DNA of 64,000 nt from Corynebacterium sp. SCR221107 (GTDB taxonomy: Bacteria; Actinomycetota; Actinomycetes; Mycobacteriales; Mycobacteriaceae). Position 1 is the first letter of the stretch. The number at the start of each line of letters is the position of its first letter. Of the stretch, positions 1 to 9,232 are shown piece after piece. The notes beneath the pieces are model-generated. The model was not told where the DNA came from and ran no database searches. It saw only the letters and a list, made by a program, of their open reading frames with translations. Made by a program: the position numbers and the translations under genes. The stretch is taken from the NCBI RefSeq assembly GCF_027886475.1, contig NZ_CP115670.1:372001-436000 (forward strand). Reading direction: 5' to 3'.

Positions 1-618
1 CTTGGTGGTCTGTTATGCGAAAAAGTCCAGCTTAAGGCGTGCATATTCTCTTCAAGGGGAATGGTTGGCGCTACAGGTTTCCACTTGTGCGAGAAGATGC
101 GCACGCACGGGGGTGGGCGGCGATGGGAGGGTTGAGGGATATTACCACCACCGGTGTGGTGGTCGGCTTCAGCCCCCGGTTTTTTATATGGGGCGAACTC
201 AATTATGGTGTATTACCACACGCTTTCAGCGCCCTGTGCACGGGGTCGGCATCGCGCAGATGTTGCGATATCGGACCACGTGGACACAAGGGCGCGGTTT
301 TTGTGTTGTGCCAGCCAACGAGTCTGTGGCGGTGGAGGAGTCCGTCCGCCCGCATATTCGTGGCAGGTCATGACATAAGGGCTGGTGGGATAACCGAATA
401 GGCAATGCGTGCAGGCTGGGGTCTTCGTGAGTTGTAATGGCCACGATCCTGGACCTGGTTGTGTGACCAGTTTTTCGATGCCTGCGCGGCGAATAGACAC
501 ATACGCGATGCCCCTTCGGCGTAGCGCATATTCCGTGTGAACCGTCTTACCCCTCGGGGTGCGGCGAAGAAGGGATGAGCGTGTGCCCAGGGAGCTAGAA
601 AACGGGTTTTTGACATTT
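1..618. other. Gene-poor stretch at window start
   Basis: No open frame here resembles a known protein, and the longest ones overlap in several frames with no consistent codon bias. A perfect inverted repeat (8-bp arms ACCACCAC and GTGGTGGT at 144-151 and 156-163, loop CGGT) lies 17 bases before a T6 run at 180-185. This could be a poor terminator of a gene outside the window. In related genomes hemC would be expected upstream of hemD, but no HemC tail is visible. Confidence 0.4.
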
Positions 619-2448
619 ATGAGCTCTAACGAGGTCGAATTGACCACCGCCCCTTCGGGAAAGGTGATTTTCGTCGGCGCAGGTCCCGGTAATCCGGACC
701 TGCTGACCGTCCGCGCCCGCGAGGTGCTCAGCATGCATGCCCTCGCCGTGGTGGATGCCGATATCCTCCCCGGCGTGCGCAGCATTATCGCCGCGGAGCT
801 TCCGGTCCCGGCCGATAAGATGAAGGCCTACGAGCAGGAGTATGAGCGGCTGTGTGACCAGGCCCGCCAGGCCGGGGCGCGTCGTAAGCCTGCCAAGCCC
901 GAGCCGCCGACGGCCGCCGAGATTACCGATGTCGACGAGGACGAGCCGGTAGCACAGATCGTGGACATCGTCGAACATCTCGCCGCAACCGGCGAGGATG
1001 TCATTCGTCTCGTGCAGGGCAACCCGCTTTCCGACGATCGCACGCTCGCAGAGATCACCGAGGTCCAAGAGCGCGGGCTGTCCTTCCATATCGTTCCAGG
1101 CATGTCGCTGCCCGCTACGGTTCCGGCGTTTGCAGGTATTGCCTTGGGCTCGACGTACACTGAAATCGCCATCAATGGCGAGGAGGTCGATTGGGATCAG
1201 CTCGCGAGCTCTCCCATGCCTTTGGTCTTGGAGACCACCAAGGACAGGTTGGGCGAAATCTCCGCTGAGCTGTTGGCCCGCAACATGCCAACAACCACCC
1301 CAGTGACCGTGACCGCACACGGCACCACGCGCCTGCAGCGCTCCTACGACGTCACCCTGCGCACCTTGGCGAAGCTCGATGCCGATCTCAACGGAAAGCT
1401 GGTGGTAACGGTGGGTACCAGCGTCGATGAACGCTTCAAGTATTCCTGGTGGGAGTCGCGTCCGCTGTTTGGATGGCGCGTGCTGGTACCGCGCGCCAAG
1501 GAACAAGCCGGTCCGATGTCGACCCGCCTGGCCACCCACGGTGCCATCCCCCAGGAGGTGCCCACGATCTCCGTGGAGCCACCGCGTAACCCGGCGCAGA
1601 TGGAAAAGGCCATCAAGGGCATCGTCGAGGGCCGCTACCAGTGGGTCGTACTCACCAGCGTCAATGCGGTGCGTGCCGTGTGGGACAAGATCACGCAGTT
1701 CGGTCTGGATTCGCGTGCCTTCGCCGGCGTACGCATCGCCGCGGTGGGAACCAAGACGGCCAACGCGATCCGCGAGCTGGGGATTACCCCGGAACTCTTG
1801 CCACCGCGGCACCGCCAAAACGCCCAAGGGCTCGTCGACGTCTTCCCGGAGTACGTTGAGGAGCTCGATCCCGTCGGTCGCGTGCTGCTGCCGCGCGCCG
1901 ACATCGCCACCGACGTGTTGGTAGACGGCATCGCGGCCCTTGGCTGGGAGGTCGAGGACGTGGTGGTCTACCGCACGGTGCGCGCGGCTCCGCCGAGCGC
2001 CGAGATCCGCGACATGATTAAGTCCGGCGGATTCGATGCTGCATGCTTTACCTCGGCCTCAACGGTACGCAACCTGGTGGGTATCGCGGGCAAGCCGCAT
2101 TCCCGCACGATCATTGCGTGCATCGGCCCGATGACGAAGGCGGCGGCCGAGGAGCTTGGCCTGCGCGTTGATGTCGTGCCTGAGGTCGCCGACGTTCCTC
2201 ATCTCGTCGATGCGCTGGCTGCGCACGTCGCAAAGCTGCGCGCAGCAGGCCAGTTGCCGCCGCCACGCAAGAAGCGCCGCGCCCGAAAGAAGGCCGCGGA
2301 CGAGCTTGCGGAGCTGGCCACCAACGACAAGGACGCTAAGGAAACAGACGCGGTAGCTGAAGTGGCCGAGGCCCCCGCAGCGGCTATGCCTGCCGAGCCT
2401 GCCACCAGCGCGACTCCGGATTCCGTTGCGGGTGTGGCCAGCGAATAA
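619..2448 (+). CDS. hemD: Uroporphyrinogen-III methyltransferase-like / uroporphyrinogen-III synthase fusion (HemD)
   Basis: The C-terminal half (about residues 290-545) is a uroporphyrinogen-III synthase domain, which cyclises hydroxymethylbilane to uroporphyrinogen III in heme synthesis. The N-terminal half has the SAM-methyltransferase fold signature GAGPGNPDLLT near residue 18, but the usual GGDPFxFGR-type loop is replaced by QGNPLSDDR, so methyltransferase activity is doubtful. This fused layout is normal in Actinobacteria. A Lys/Arg then Ala/Glu-rich tail of about 70 residues ends the protein. The ATG at 619 was chosen because the family homology starts just after it; an upstream ATG at 559 would add 20 unconserved residues. 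A terminator follows and hemB is next. Confidence 0.9.
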   Translation: MSSNEVELTTAPSGKVIFVGAGPGNPDLLTVRAREVLSMHALAVVDADILPGVRSIIAAELPVPADKMKAYEQEYERLCDQARQAGARRKPAKPEPPTAAEITDVDEDEPVAQIVDIVEHLAATGEDVIRLVQGNPLSDDRTLAEITEVQERGLSFHIVPGMSLPATVPAFAGIALGSTYTEIAINGEEVDWDQLASSPMPLVLETTKDRLGEISAELLARNMPTTTPVTVTAHGTTRLQRSYDVTLRTLAKLDADLNGKLVVTVGTSVDERFKYSWWESRPLFGWRVLVPRAKEQAGPMSTRLATHGAIPQEVPTISVEPPRNPAQMEKAIKGIVEGRYQWVVLTSVNAVRAVWDKITQFGLDSRAFAGVRIAAVGTKTANAIRELGITPELLPPRHRQNAQGLVDVFPEYVEELDPVGRVLLPRADIATDVLVDGIAALGWEVEDVVVYRTVRAAPPSAEIRDMIKSGGFDAACFTSASTVRNLVGIAGKPHSRTIIACIGPMTKAAAEELGLRVDVVPEVADVPHLVDALAAHVAKLRAAGQLPPPRKKRRARKKAADELAELATNDKDAKETDAVAEVAEAPAAAMPAEPATSATPDSVAGVASE

Positions 2449-2550
2449 GCTGCGACGCGGGAGTTGGCACGGGCAGCAGTATGCACAACGGGCGGCGATG
2501 CCGCCGGTGCAGCCCCGCCACCACACGCGCGGAAGGAAGAGTAAGTTGTG

Positions 2551-2587
2551 AAGGAGGTTCCACCGGCAACGGCGGGCCTCCTTTTTC
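2551..2587 (+). terminator. Intrinsic terminator after hemD
   Basis: The arms AAGGAGG (2551-2557) and CCTCCTT (2577-2583) enclose a partly paired GC-rich loop and run into five T residues. It lies about 100 bases after the hemD stop and before hemB, so hemB probably has its own promoter. Confidence 0.6.
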
Positions 2588-2743
2588 AGTTGTTAGTTCT
2601 TTAAGCTCGAGTTGCACCTCGCGGTGCTCCAGCCCGAGGCCGAGACAGCCACGCCAGTGGCTTGCGGTCCCAGGTAGTGGCGCGGGTGACAGTGGGTTTT
2701 AATTTATGAAAAGCTTTCGCAGCACGAGGAGTCTAGGTAGGCA

Positions 2744-3772
2744 ATGAACGCACACAAAACGCCGCAGGAGTACCACAACGTGGGAATGCGCAGGCCGCGC
2801 AGGCTGCGCACCTCACCGGCTATGCGCAAGCTCGTCTCGGAGACCACGCTGTCCCCGAAGGACTTTATCCTGCCCATGTTTATTGCCGAAGGCATCGACA
2901 CCCCGCGCGAGATCCCTTCCATGCCGGGGGTGTTCAATCACACCATGGACTCCCTGATCAGGGCAGTACACGAGGCAGTGGATCTGGGAATTGTGTGCAT
3001 CGACCTCTTCGGGGTGCCGCTGGATAGCAAGAAAGACCCCACCGGCTCCCAGGCCTGTGACCCCGAGGGCATCCTCAACAAGGGACTTGCGGCCTTGCGT
3101 GCGGAGTTCGGCGACGAGGTCATGATCATGGCAGATACTTGCCTCGATGAGTTCACCGATCACGGGCACTGTGGAGTGTTGAGCACCGATCCCTTCGGCA
3201 CGACCATCGTCGACAACGACGCCACCTTGCCGCTGTACCAGAAGATGGCGGTGGCTCAGGCTCGGGCAGGCGCCCACATCGTCAGCCCCTCGGGCATGAT
3301 GGACGGTCAGATCGCCGCCATCCGTGAAGCGCTCGACGAGACCGGATTTCAGGACGTGGCCATTATGGCCTACTCCGCGAAGTACGCCTCCGCATTCTAT
3401 GGTCCATTCCGTGACGCCGTCGGCTCCTCCCTCCAAGGCGATCGCCGCACCTACCAGCAAGACCCTGCGAACTTCCGCGAGTCCCTGCTCGAGGTCGAGC
3501 TCGATATCGAGGAAGGCGCAGACTTCGTCATGGTCAAGCCGGCAATGCCGTACCTGGATGTGCTGGCCGAGGTCGCCGCCACCAGCCCAGTGCCGGTGGC
3601 CGCCTACCAGGTCTCCGGCGAGTATGCGATGCTGCATGCCGCTGGCGCCAACGGCTGGCTGGATCTCGATACGGTTATGATGGAATCTCTCACGTCCATC
3701 AAACGTGCCGGTGCGGATCAGATCCTTACCTATTTTGCGGTCGAGGCCGCAAGGAAGCTACGCGGCGCCTAG
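2744..3772 (+). CDS. hemB: Porphobilinogen synthase (delta-aminolevulinate dehydratase)
   Basis: HemB condenses two 5-aminolevulinate molecules to porphobilinogen, the first common step towards all tetrapyrroles, in the cytosol. The 342-residue product has normal family length and conserved blocks throughout: RPRRLR near the start, the metal-site region [18 protein letters not shown], the [18 protein letters not shown] segment with the Schiff-base lysine region, and [11 protein letters not shown] with the second active-site lysine. The start is the ATG after a GAGGAG-like ribosome site about 15 bases upstream. It follows hemD in the same orientation but behind a terminator. Confidence 0.96.
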   Translation: MNAHKTPQEYHNVGMRRPRRLRTSPAMRKLVSETTLSPKDFILPMFIAEGIDTPREIPSMPGVFNHTMDSLIRAVHEAVDLGIVCIDLFGVPLDSKKDPTGSQACDPEGILNKGLAALRAEFGDEVMIMADTCLDEFTDHGHCGVLSTDPFGTTIVDNDATLPLYQKMAVAQARAGAHIVSPSGMMDGQIAAIREALDETGFQDVAIMAYSAKYASAFYGPFRDAVGSSLQGDRRTYQQDPANFRESLLEVELDIEEGADFVMVKPAMPYLDVLAEVAATSPVPVAAYQVSGEYAMLHAAGANGWLDLDTVMMESLTSIKRAGADQILTYFAVEAARKLRGA

Positions 3773-3835
3773 CCCCGTGGTAGCAAGCCACCCCCCCTTT
3801 ATCCCATCAATGAAGAGGAAGTCGTCTCCACTGCG

Positions 3836-4399
3836 ATGAGCAATCACCAAGGAACCGGAACCCCTCCGGCTACAGGCTTAGCCCCTGAGAATGTCCCTGT
3901 CGCCGGTGCGCCTGCCTCCCTCCAGCAAGCCAAGATGCTGTGGCTTGTGGCGGTTGTCATCGAAGTGATCCACCAAGCACTGAGCGTGGTGATGACTTTC
4001 CTGAATAAGGAACAGGCGGTCAGTCAGGTCAAAGACTCCCTGCCCGCGGGGCAAGACTATACGGACCAGATGATCAACGCATCGGTGATAGCCGCCGCCA
4101 TTGGTGCGTTGGTGATCACGCTGCTGATCCTGGGGGTTGTGGTCTATTTCGTCCTGCGCCTTGCCCAGGCGGGGAAGAAGGCGATCACGGCGCAGAAAGT
4201 CTTAACCTACTTCGCCGTGTATTTCGTGCTGCGCGCCTTCCTGCTATTTCTCGCAAGCCCCACGTCAGACCTGCCGATCGCGCTGTATGCCACCGATGGG
4301 ATCCTGCAGATCATCGTCGCCGCACTTGCCGCAGTGGCAGCGGTGATCGCGATGAATAAGGAATCGGCGGACTGGCTGGACAAGCAAGTAGCACCATAG
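3836..4399 (+). CDS. Small four-helix membrane protein of the hem locus
   Basis: I do not recognise a functional family. The 187-residue product has a short polar N-terminus and four predicted membrane segments, around residues 33-55, 80-108, 120-142 and 150-172. A GAGGAAG ribosome site precedes the ATG. It lies 63 bases after hemB and before a second small membrane protein of similar layout. The location suggests a link to heme metabolism or the neighbouring P-type ATPase homologue, but no motif shows it. Confidence 0.75.
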   Translation: MSNHQGTGTPPATGLAPENVPVAGAPASLQQAKMLWLVAVVIEVIHQALSVVMTFLNKEQAVSQVKDSLPAGQDYTDQMINASVIAAAIGALVITLLILGVVVYFVLRLAQAGKKAITAQKVLTYFAVYFVLRAFLLFLASPTSDLPIALYATDGILQIIVAALAAVAAVIAMNKESADWLDKQVAP

Positions 4400-4405
4400 G
4401 CGACA

Positions 4406-4422
4406 GGTGAGCGTCGGAAAGC
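4406..4422 (-). repeat. Dispersed motif copy (GCTTTCCGACG type)
   Basis: On the minus strand GCTTTCCGACGCTCACC, downstream of a small membrane protein gene. Confidence 0.65.
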
Positions 4423-4620
4423 GTAATAGGTAGCAGGCGGGGGAGCGCGACGGGGCAGGATGTCGTTGCCAACAAGCGCGCAATTCGCCATACAATGTGC
4501 ATACTGATAGAACTATGTTTCGCAGATAGTTAAGGATGGCTAACAATAGCCCCTTGGCGCACATTTGCCACGGACGTTCTGGCAAGCCCCGAGCAGCCCC
4601 CGCATCACCGAAGGACCACT

Positions 4621-5103
4621 ATGCCAAGCATGTTCCCCTCGCCCCACCGCGGCGACGCACGCGCGAATGCGAATGGAAACGGCGCCCCATCCGATCCAAT
4701 AACCAAGCCTCGCACGCTGACCATCGCCTACTACCTCGCGGTTGCCTCGGCCATCGTCTTAATTTTCAGCGGCCTCGTGCTTTTTACCACCGAGGCCCCA
4801 GTGGGGGCGGACGTGCACGTCGTCGATGCGGTGTCGGGCAACCTGCGGTTTATGGCCATTGTCAACATCCTGGGCGGGCTCATGATCGCGGCGCTGGCCT
4901 CCCAATTCCAGCACGCGGGCAAGGTCACCAGGAGAGTGTATCTTGGCATCGCCGTGCTTATCGTGGCGCTCAACCTCATTGCCGTTATGCTGCGGCTGGG
5001 CGGGTGGGTGCTCATGATTGTGGCATTGATGATTGCGCTTTCGGCCATGGCCTATTTCCAGCCCGCCGTCAGCAACTACCTTGATAGCAAGGCGAAGGCC
5101 TAA
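4621..5103 (+). CDS. Small four-helix membrane protein preceding the P-type ATPase homologue
   Basis: The 160-residue product has a 35-residue hydrophilic N-terminus and four hydrophobic segments (about residues 38-60, 80-100, 107-127, 130-150). The start follows AAGGA at good spacing. Its stop is only 11 bases before the next start, so it is very probably co-transcribed with the P-type ATPase homologue. No catalytic motif is visible and I cannot name a family; it may be a partner of the neighbouring membrane protein. Confidence 0.75.
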   Translation: MPSMFPSPHRGDARANANGNGAPSDPITKPRTLTIAYYLAVASAIVLIFSGLVLFTTEAPVGADVHVVDAVSGNLRFMAIVNILGGLMIAALASQFQHAGKVTRRVYLGIAVLIVALNLIAVMLRLGGWVLMIVALMIALSAMAYFQPAVSNYLDSKAKA

Positions 5104-5114
5104 GGTTAACAACC

Positions 5115-7865
5115 ATGACCGGCAGTGTGAATCGAGGCGGAGACACCCCGCGAGAGGCTGCGTGGGAAGAAACAGGCGCCGGTCTCGACACGGGAAGGGC
5201 CGAAGAACCCACGGACATAGCAGACTCGGGGCAACCCTTAGGCGATGACCTCGAGGAGGAGCTCACCGAGGTCATCGATGATGCCAAGACTGCCGCCGCG
5301 CGTGCCGGGGTAGACACCGGCACTATGCTGGCCGTCAACTCCGAGTTCAGCAGGAACGCCCTCGACGGGCGCGAGGACTATCCCGGCGAGGGCAAGACCT
5401 CCTTCGCCTTTGAGCTGCACAATCTGCCCAGCGCGTCCAGTATCGGGGAGGTAGAAGACGCCCTCAACGAGCTTGACGACGTCGACGTGCGCATCGTGTA
5501 CCCAACCTCCATGGCCTGGGTCACCGCCGGTCGCGCGGTGGATCCGACCATCATCGTCGACCGGTTCCAGGACTTCGGAATCCATGCCAGCCTCACCGAC
5601 TCCTCCCTGCGCCGCCGCCTGGCGTGGTCAGATGTCGAGGAGCGCCGCTATGGGCGCAGCGTTCGCCGGCATCATCGGCGCACCCGAGCCATCGGCATGT
5701 CCGGACGCCTGCGCCGCCAGATCGAGGAGGAAGAGCGCGCCAATGAGTTGGCCCGCCAGTCCGGATTCATGGACCGCGGCAAGGTGGTGCGCACCACACC
5801 CACCGCCCCGGCGGAGGTGCTGTTTACCGCCCGCGCCCTGCTGACCAAGGAACGCTTCATCGTCGCCCTGCTGTTTAGCTTGCCCGTGCTGTTGGTCAGT
5901 TATTTCCCGCAGCTCCAGTTCGACTACTGGCAGTGGACGCTCATCTTCCTCTCGGCACCGGTGGTGTTCTACTCCGCCTGGCCTTTCCACCGCGCGATGC
6001 TCGGCGGCGTGCGCCGACACACCTCCGCGCTGGATGCGGCGAGCTCAGTGGCGGTGCTGTTGGCCTGGGCTTGGTCGGTGGCGATGATCGTGTTCACCGA
6101 TGTCGGCGATCCCACGCATCGTTCGAACCCCCAGTGGGTCTCCCTTGACCCCACCCGCTTCGAGGATGGAGCCCTGTTCTTCGACGTCGCCTGCGGCATG
6201 ACCGTGCTGCTCGTGGGCGGTCGGTTGTTTAGCTTGAAGACTCGGGCAAGCTACCTCGAGCAGCTTTCGCGCTATAAACTCGATCCGGGAACCCTAGTGA
6301 CCGTGGTGCGCAAGAACCGCAAGACAGGCGAGGTCAAGCAGGTTGATATCCCGATCCAAAAACTCAACGTCGGCGATGACATTCTGGTCGAACCAGGTGA
6401 GATCATCCCCGTTGACGGCACGGTGATCGGCGGTTCCTCGGTCATTGATGCCACCGCGCTAGGCATTTCGCCGTACACGGCCAAGGTGCATTCCAAGGTC
6501 TATGCGGGCTGCATCAACGAAACCAAGAGGTTGAAGATCCGCGTTCACAACACCGGGCACCGGACCTGGCTGGCGGCGATCTATAGGTGGGTGCGCGCAG
6601 CCGCCCGCCATCAAAACGAATCCGACGGCCTCGCCATCAAAACCGCCTCGTTCCTCGTGCCCACCTCGCTAATCATCGCGGCGGCGGACTTTGCCATGTG
6701 GGCGCTGATCACCAACAACCTCAACCAGGCCTTCGCCACCGCGCTGGCGGTACTCGGATGTGTGGCGCCGGTGGCCTTGGCGGTTTCGGCTTCGCTGGCC
6801 ACGAGGTTGGGTATCGAGAACGCTGCGCGCCGGGGCGTGCTTATCAATGAGGCCGAGGACGTTCACGCCCTCGATCAGATCGAGGCCGTCATCTTCAACC
6901 GTGTGGGAACCTTGTCGGCCGGTGAGATGGTGGTGGAAACCGTCACCGCTGACCGTGGCGAAGACCCCGACCTGGTGATCCGCGTGGCCGGTGCCGTGGC
7001 CATGGAGTCCGATCACCCGGTGTCACGGGCGTTGGTTCGTGCCGCCCGCGAGTCGCGCGATAAGGCCGCCGACAAGTCCATTCCTTCCTGGATCGAGGCC
7101 TCGCACTTTCGCTTCGATGAAGATGGCAACTTCCACGCGATGATCGAGCTTCCCATCACCAACCCAAGCGGTGAGACGGAAAAACGTACCGTGGAGGCGC
7201 TGCTGTGGCGCCCGCGCAACCTGTCCCAACTCGACGGCCGCCTGGCGGCGGCTGCCGTGTCCGGTGGCACGCCCATTGTCGTGCGCTGGAAGGGCAAGGA
7301 CCGCGGGGTGATCACCCTCTATGACCACGCCAAGGATGACGCGAATGAGGCCGTCGACGAGCTGGAATCGATGGGTATTGAAACCATGATGCTCAGCCGT
7401 GATACCTACCCGGTGGCGCGGCGCTATGGTGACTACGTGGGCGTGTCCCACGTGCTGGCTGGCATTCAACCCGGTGACAAGCCACAGGCGGTGCGCTCAG
7501 TGCGCTCGCATGGTGTCAACATTGCGATGGTGGGCGATACCTCGGTCAACGCCTGCTTCCGCGTGGCTAACCTGGGCATTCTCATCGGCGCCATGGATAC
7601 GATCGATAACCCTAGCGCGCTGGATCATCCGCAGTCGGACATTGTCTTGTTGGAGGGCAACGTCGCCCCGATCCCGTGGTTGTTTAAGTTCGGGCGCAAG
7701 CTGACCCGCCTGATCCGCTACAACATGGCCTTCGCCTGGGCCTATAACGTCGTGGCGATCATCGCGGCCTGCGCCGGGGTGCTGCATCCGATGATCGCCA
7801 CCGTGGCGATGCTCGGCTCCTCGCTGGTGATCGAATTCCGCTCGAAGATCGCAAGCAACTACTAA
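5115..7865 (+). CDS. P-type ATPase homologue with degenerate catalytic motifs (probable pseudoenzyme)
   Basis: The 916-residue protein has the P1B-type (heavy-metal) ATPase layout: an HMA-like fold near residues 95-155 without its CxxC, membrane segments, actuator domain, nucleotide domain and HAD-type P domain. The key residues are lost. The phosphorylated Asp of DKTGT is Asn595 (FNRVGT); the TGE loop is LGI at 449-451; the membrane CPC is CVA at 549-551; TGD is SRD; and GDGxND is GDTSVNA at 807-813. His634-Pro635 of the HP motif survives. The frame is long and intact, with no stop or shift, which argues for selection on a non-pumping role such as scaffold, sensor or partner subunit. It lies between small membrane proteins and hemE. 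ATP-driven transport looks impossible on known mechanism. Confidence 0.88.
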   Translation: MTGSVNRGGDTPREAAWEETGAGLDTGRAEEPTDIADSGQPLGDDLEEELTEVIDDAKTAAARAGVDTGTMLAVNSEFSRNALDGREDYPGEGKTSFAFELHNLPSASSIGEVEDALNELDDVDVRIVYPTSMAWVTAGRAVDPTIIVDRFQDFGIHASLTDSSLRRRLAWSDVEERRYGRSVRRHHRRTRAIGMSGRLRRQIEEEERANELARQSGFMDRGKVVRTTPTAPAEVLFTARALLTKERFIVALLFSLPVLLVSYFPQLQFDYWQWTLIFLSAPVVFYSAWPFHRAMLGGVRRHTSALDAASSVAVLLAWAWSVAMIVFTDVGDPTHRSNPQWVSLDPTRFEDGALFFDVACGMTVLLVGGRLFSLKTRASYLEQLSRYKLDPGTLVTVVRKNRKTGEVKQVDIPIQKLNVGDDILVEPGEIIPVDGTVIGGSSVIDATALGISPYTAKVHSKVYAGCINETKRLKIRVHNTGHRTWLAAIYRWVRAAARHQNESDGLAIKTASFLVPTSLIIAAADFAMWALITNNLNQAFATALAVLGCVAPVALAVSASLATRLGIENAARRGVLINEAEDVHALDQIEAVIFNRVGTLSAGEMVVETVTADRGEDPDLVIRVAGAVAMESDHPVSRALVRAARESRDKAADKSIPSWIEASHFRFDEDGNFHAMIELPITNPSGETEKRTVEALLWRPRNLSQLDGRLAAAAVSGGTPIVVRWKGKDRGVITLYDHAKDDANEAVDELESMGIETMMLSRDTYPVARRYGDYVGVSHVLAGIQPGDKPQAVRSVRSHGVNIAMVGDTSVNACFRVANLGILIGAMDTIDNPSALDHPQSDIVLLEGNVAPIPWLFKFGRKLTRLIRYNMAFAWAYNVVAIIAACAGVLHPMIATVAMLGSSLVIEFRSKIASNY

Positions 7866-7969
7866 GCAGCCCCATCGCTAGAAGCGGCGCCGGAAGCCGG
7901 GCGGAAGCACTAGCATTTTCAGGCATAGGGCAATCGCGCGCGGCTAGCGCGAAACCCTTCTTGAGACCT

Positions 7970-7989
7970 GCTCAACCGAACGGTTGAGC
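7970..7989. promoter_or_regulatory. Perfect palindrome upstream of hemE, probable operator
   Basis: Nine-base arms GCTCAACCG and CGGTTGAGC are separated by only AA, too tight for an RNA hairpin loop, so a dimeric regulator site is more likely. It lies about 70 bases before the hemE start in the 192-base gap after the P-type ATPase homologue. Confidence 0.5.
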
Positions 7990-8057
7990 GGCATGGGGTA
8001 AGAAAGTGGGAAAAATTAGGCACGGCTTGCTTTCCTTTGCCCTTGAAAGGGGGCAAG

Positions 8058-9131
8058 ATGGAACCCATGACTGTCAAGCGCCGAAGCCTTAGCAATGCCC
8101 CTCTCATCGACGCTGCGCAAGGGCGTACTCCCAGCCGCCGACCGGTGTGGTTCATGCGCCAAGCAGGGCGTTCGCTGCCCGAATATCGGGAAGTACGCGC
8201 GGGGATCGGCATGCTCGACTCCTGCTTCATGCCCGAGCTGCTCGCGGAAATCACCCTCCAGCCGGTGCGCCGCCACGATGTGGATGCCGCCATCTTGTTC
8301 TCCGACATTGTGGTTCCGCTCAAGGCTGCGGGGGTAGGGGTAGAGATCGTCGCCGGGCGCGGCCCGGTCATGGATCACGCCATTACCTCCCGTGCGGATG
8401 TCGACGCACTGCCCATCCTCGAAGACGAGGTCACGGAAGTTTCCGACGGCATTGGCACCATCCTCGAGGAGCTCAGCGATACGCAGGCACTCATTGGCTT
8501 CGCCGGGGCACCGTTTACCCTAGCCAGCTACCTGGTGGAGGGTGGTCCCTCCAAGAATCATGAAAAGACCAAGGCCATGATGCATGCTGACCCAGACACC
8601 TGGCATGCGCTCATGCGCAGGCTTACCCCGACCGTGATCCGGTTCCTGCGCACACAGATCGACGCAGGAATCGACGCCTTGCAGCTATTCGACTCGTGGG
8701 CTGGCTTCCTCACCGAGCGCGACTACCGCGAGCACGTGTTGCCGTACTCCACCGAGATCCTGCAGGCGATCGGCGACGCGGGTATCCCTCGCATTCACTT
8801 CGGCGTGGGCACCGGGGAGCTACTCGGTGCCATGAGCGAGGCGGGAAGTGAGGTCATGGGCGTGGACTGGCGCGTGCCACTGGATAAGGCCGCCTCCCGC
8901 ATCGCGGCAGCAAGTGGACCGAAGGTGCTTCAGGGCAACCTGGATCCGGCCATGCTCTTTGCCGGTGACGACGTTGTGGCCAAGGAGGTCGCGCGCATCT
9001 GCGGCGAGGCCGATGCCGCCATCGGCGCAGGCAATGCCCGCGGCCACATCTTCAACCTCGGGCACGGCGTGCTCCCGCACACCCAGCCGGAAGCTATCAC
9101 CCGCGCGGCGGAGATTATTCACCAGCACTAG
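8058..9131 (+). CDS. hemE: Uroporphyrinogen decarboxylase
   Basis: HemE decarboxylates the four acetate side chains of uroporphyrinogen III to give coproporphyrinogen III, in the cytosol. The FMRQAGRSLPEYR substrate-binding motif lies near the N-terminus, ILFSDIVVPLKAAG carries the essential Asp, and FAGAPFTLASYLVEGG and the C-terminal NLGHGVLP block are all in place. The length of 357 residues is typical. The ATG at 8058 was preferred because AAAGGGGG lies just upstream; starts at 8037 and 8067 are possible. hemY follows 100 bases later. Confidence 0.95.
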   Translation: MEPMTVKRRSLSNAPLIDAAQGRTPSRRPVWFMRQAGRSLPEYREVRAGIGMLDSCFMPELLAEITLQPVRRHDVDAAILFSDIVVPLKAAGVGVEIVAGRGPVMDHAITSRADVDALPILEDEVTEVSDGIGTILEELSDTQALIGFAGAPFTLASYLVEGGPSKNHEKTKAMMHADPDTWHALMRRLTPTVIRFLRTQIDAGIDALQLFDSWAGFLTERDYREHVLPYSTEILQAIGDAGIPRIHFGVGTGELLGAMSEAGSEVMGVDWRVPLDKAASRIAAASGPKVLQGNLDPAMLFAGDDVVAKEVARICGEADAAIGAGNARGHIFNLGHGVLPHTQPEAITRAAEIIHQH

Positions 9132-9232
9132 GGTCATCGCTTCGCGGAAAGCCTCGTTCGGCGGACTTATTCTTATATATCGAAACGGCGGACACCCCGC
9201 CCGCCCATGCCAAGAAAGAAGGGACGCGCATC

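Noticed and set aside
2..401. Overlapping short frames at the window start
   Set aside because: Arg/Cys-rich translations in several frames, no ribosome site, no family resemblance; HemC tail was looked for and not found.
595..1827. 410-codon frame antisense to hemD
   Set aside because: Composition-driven shadow of the HemD fusion.
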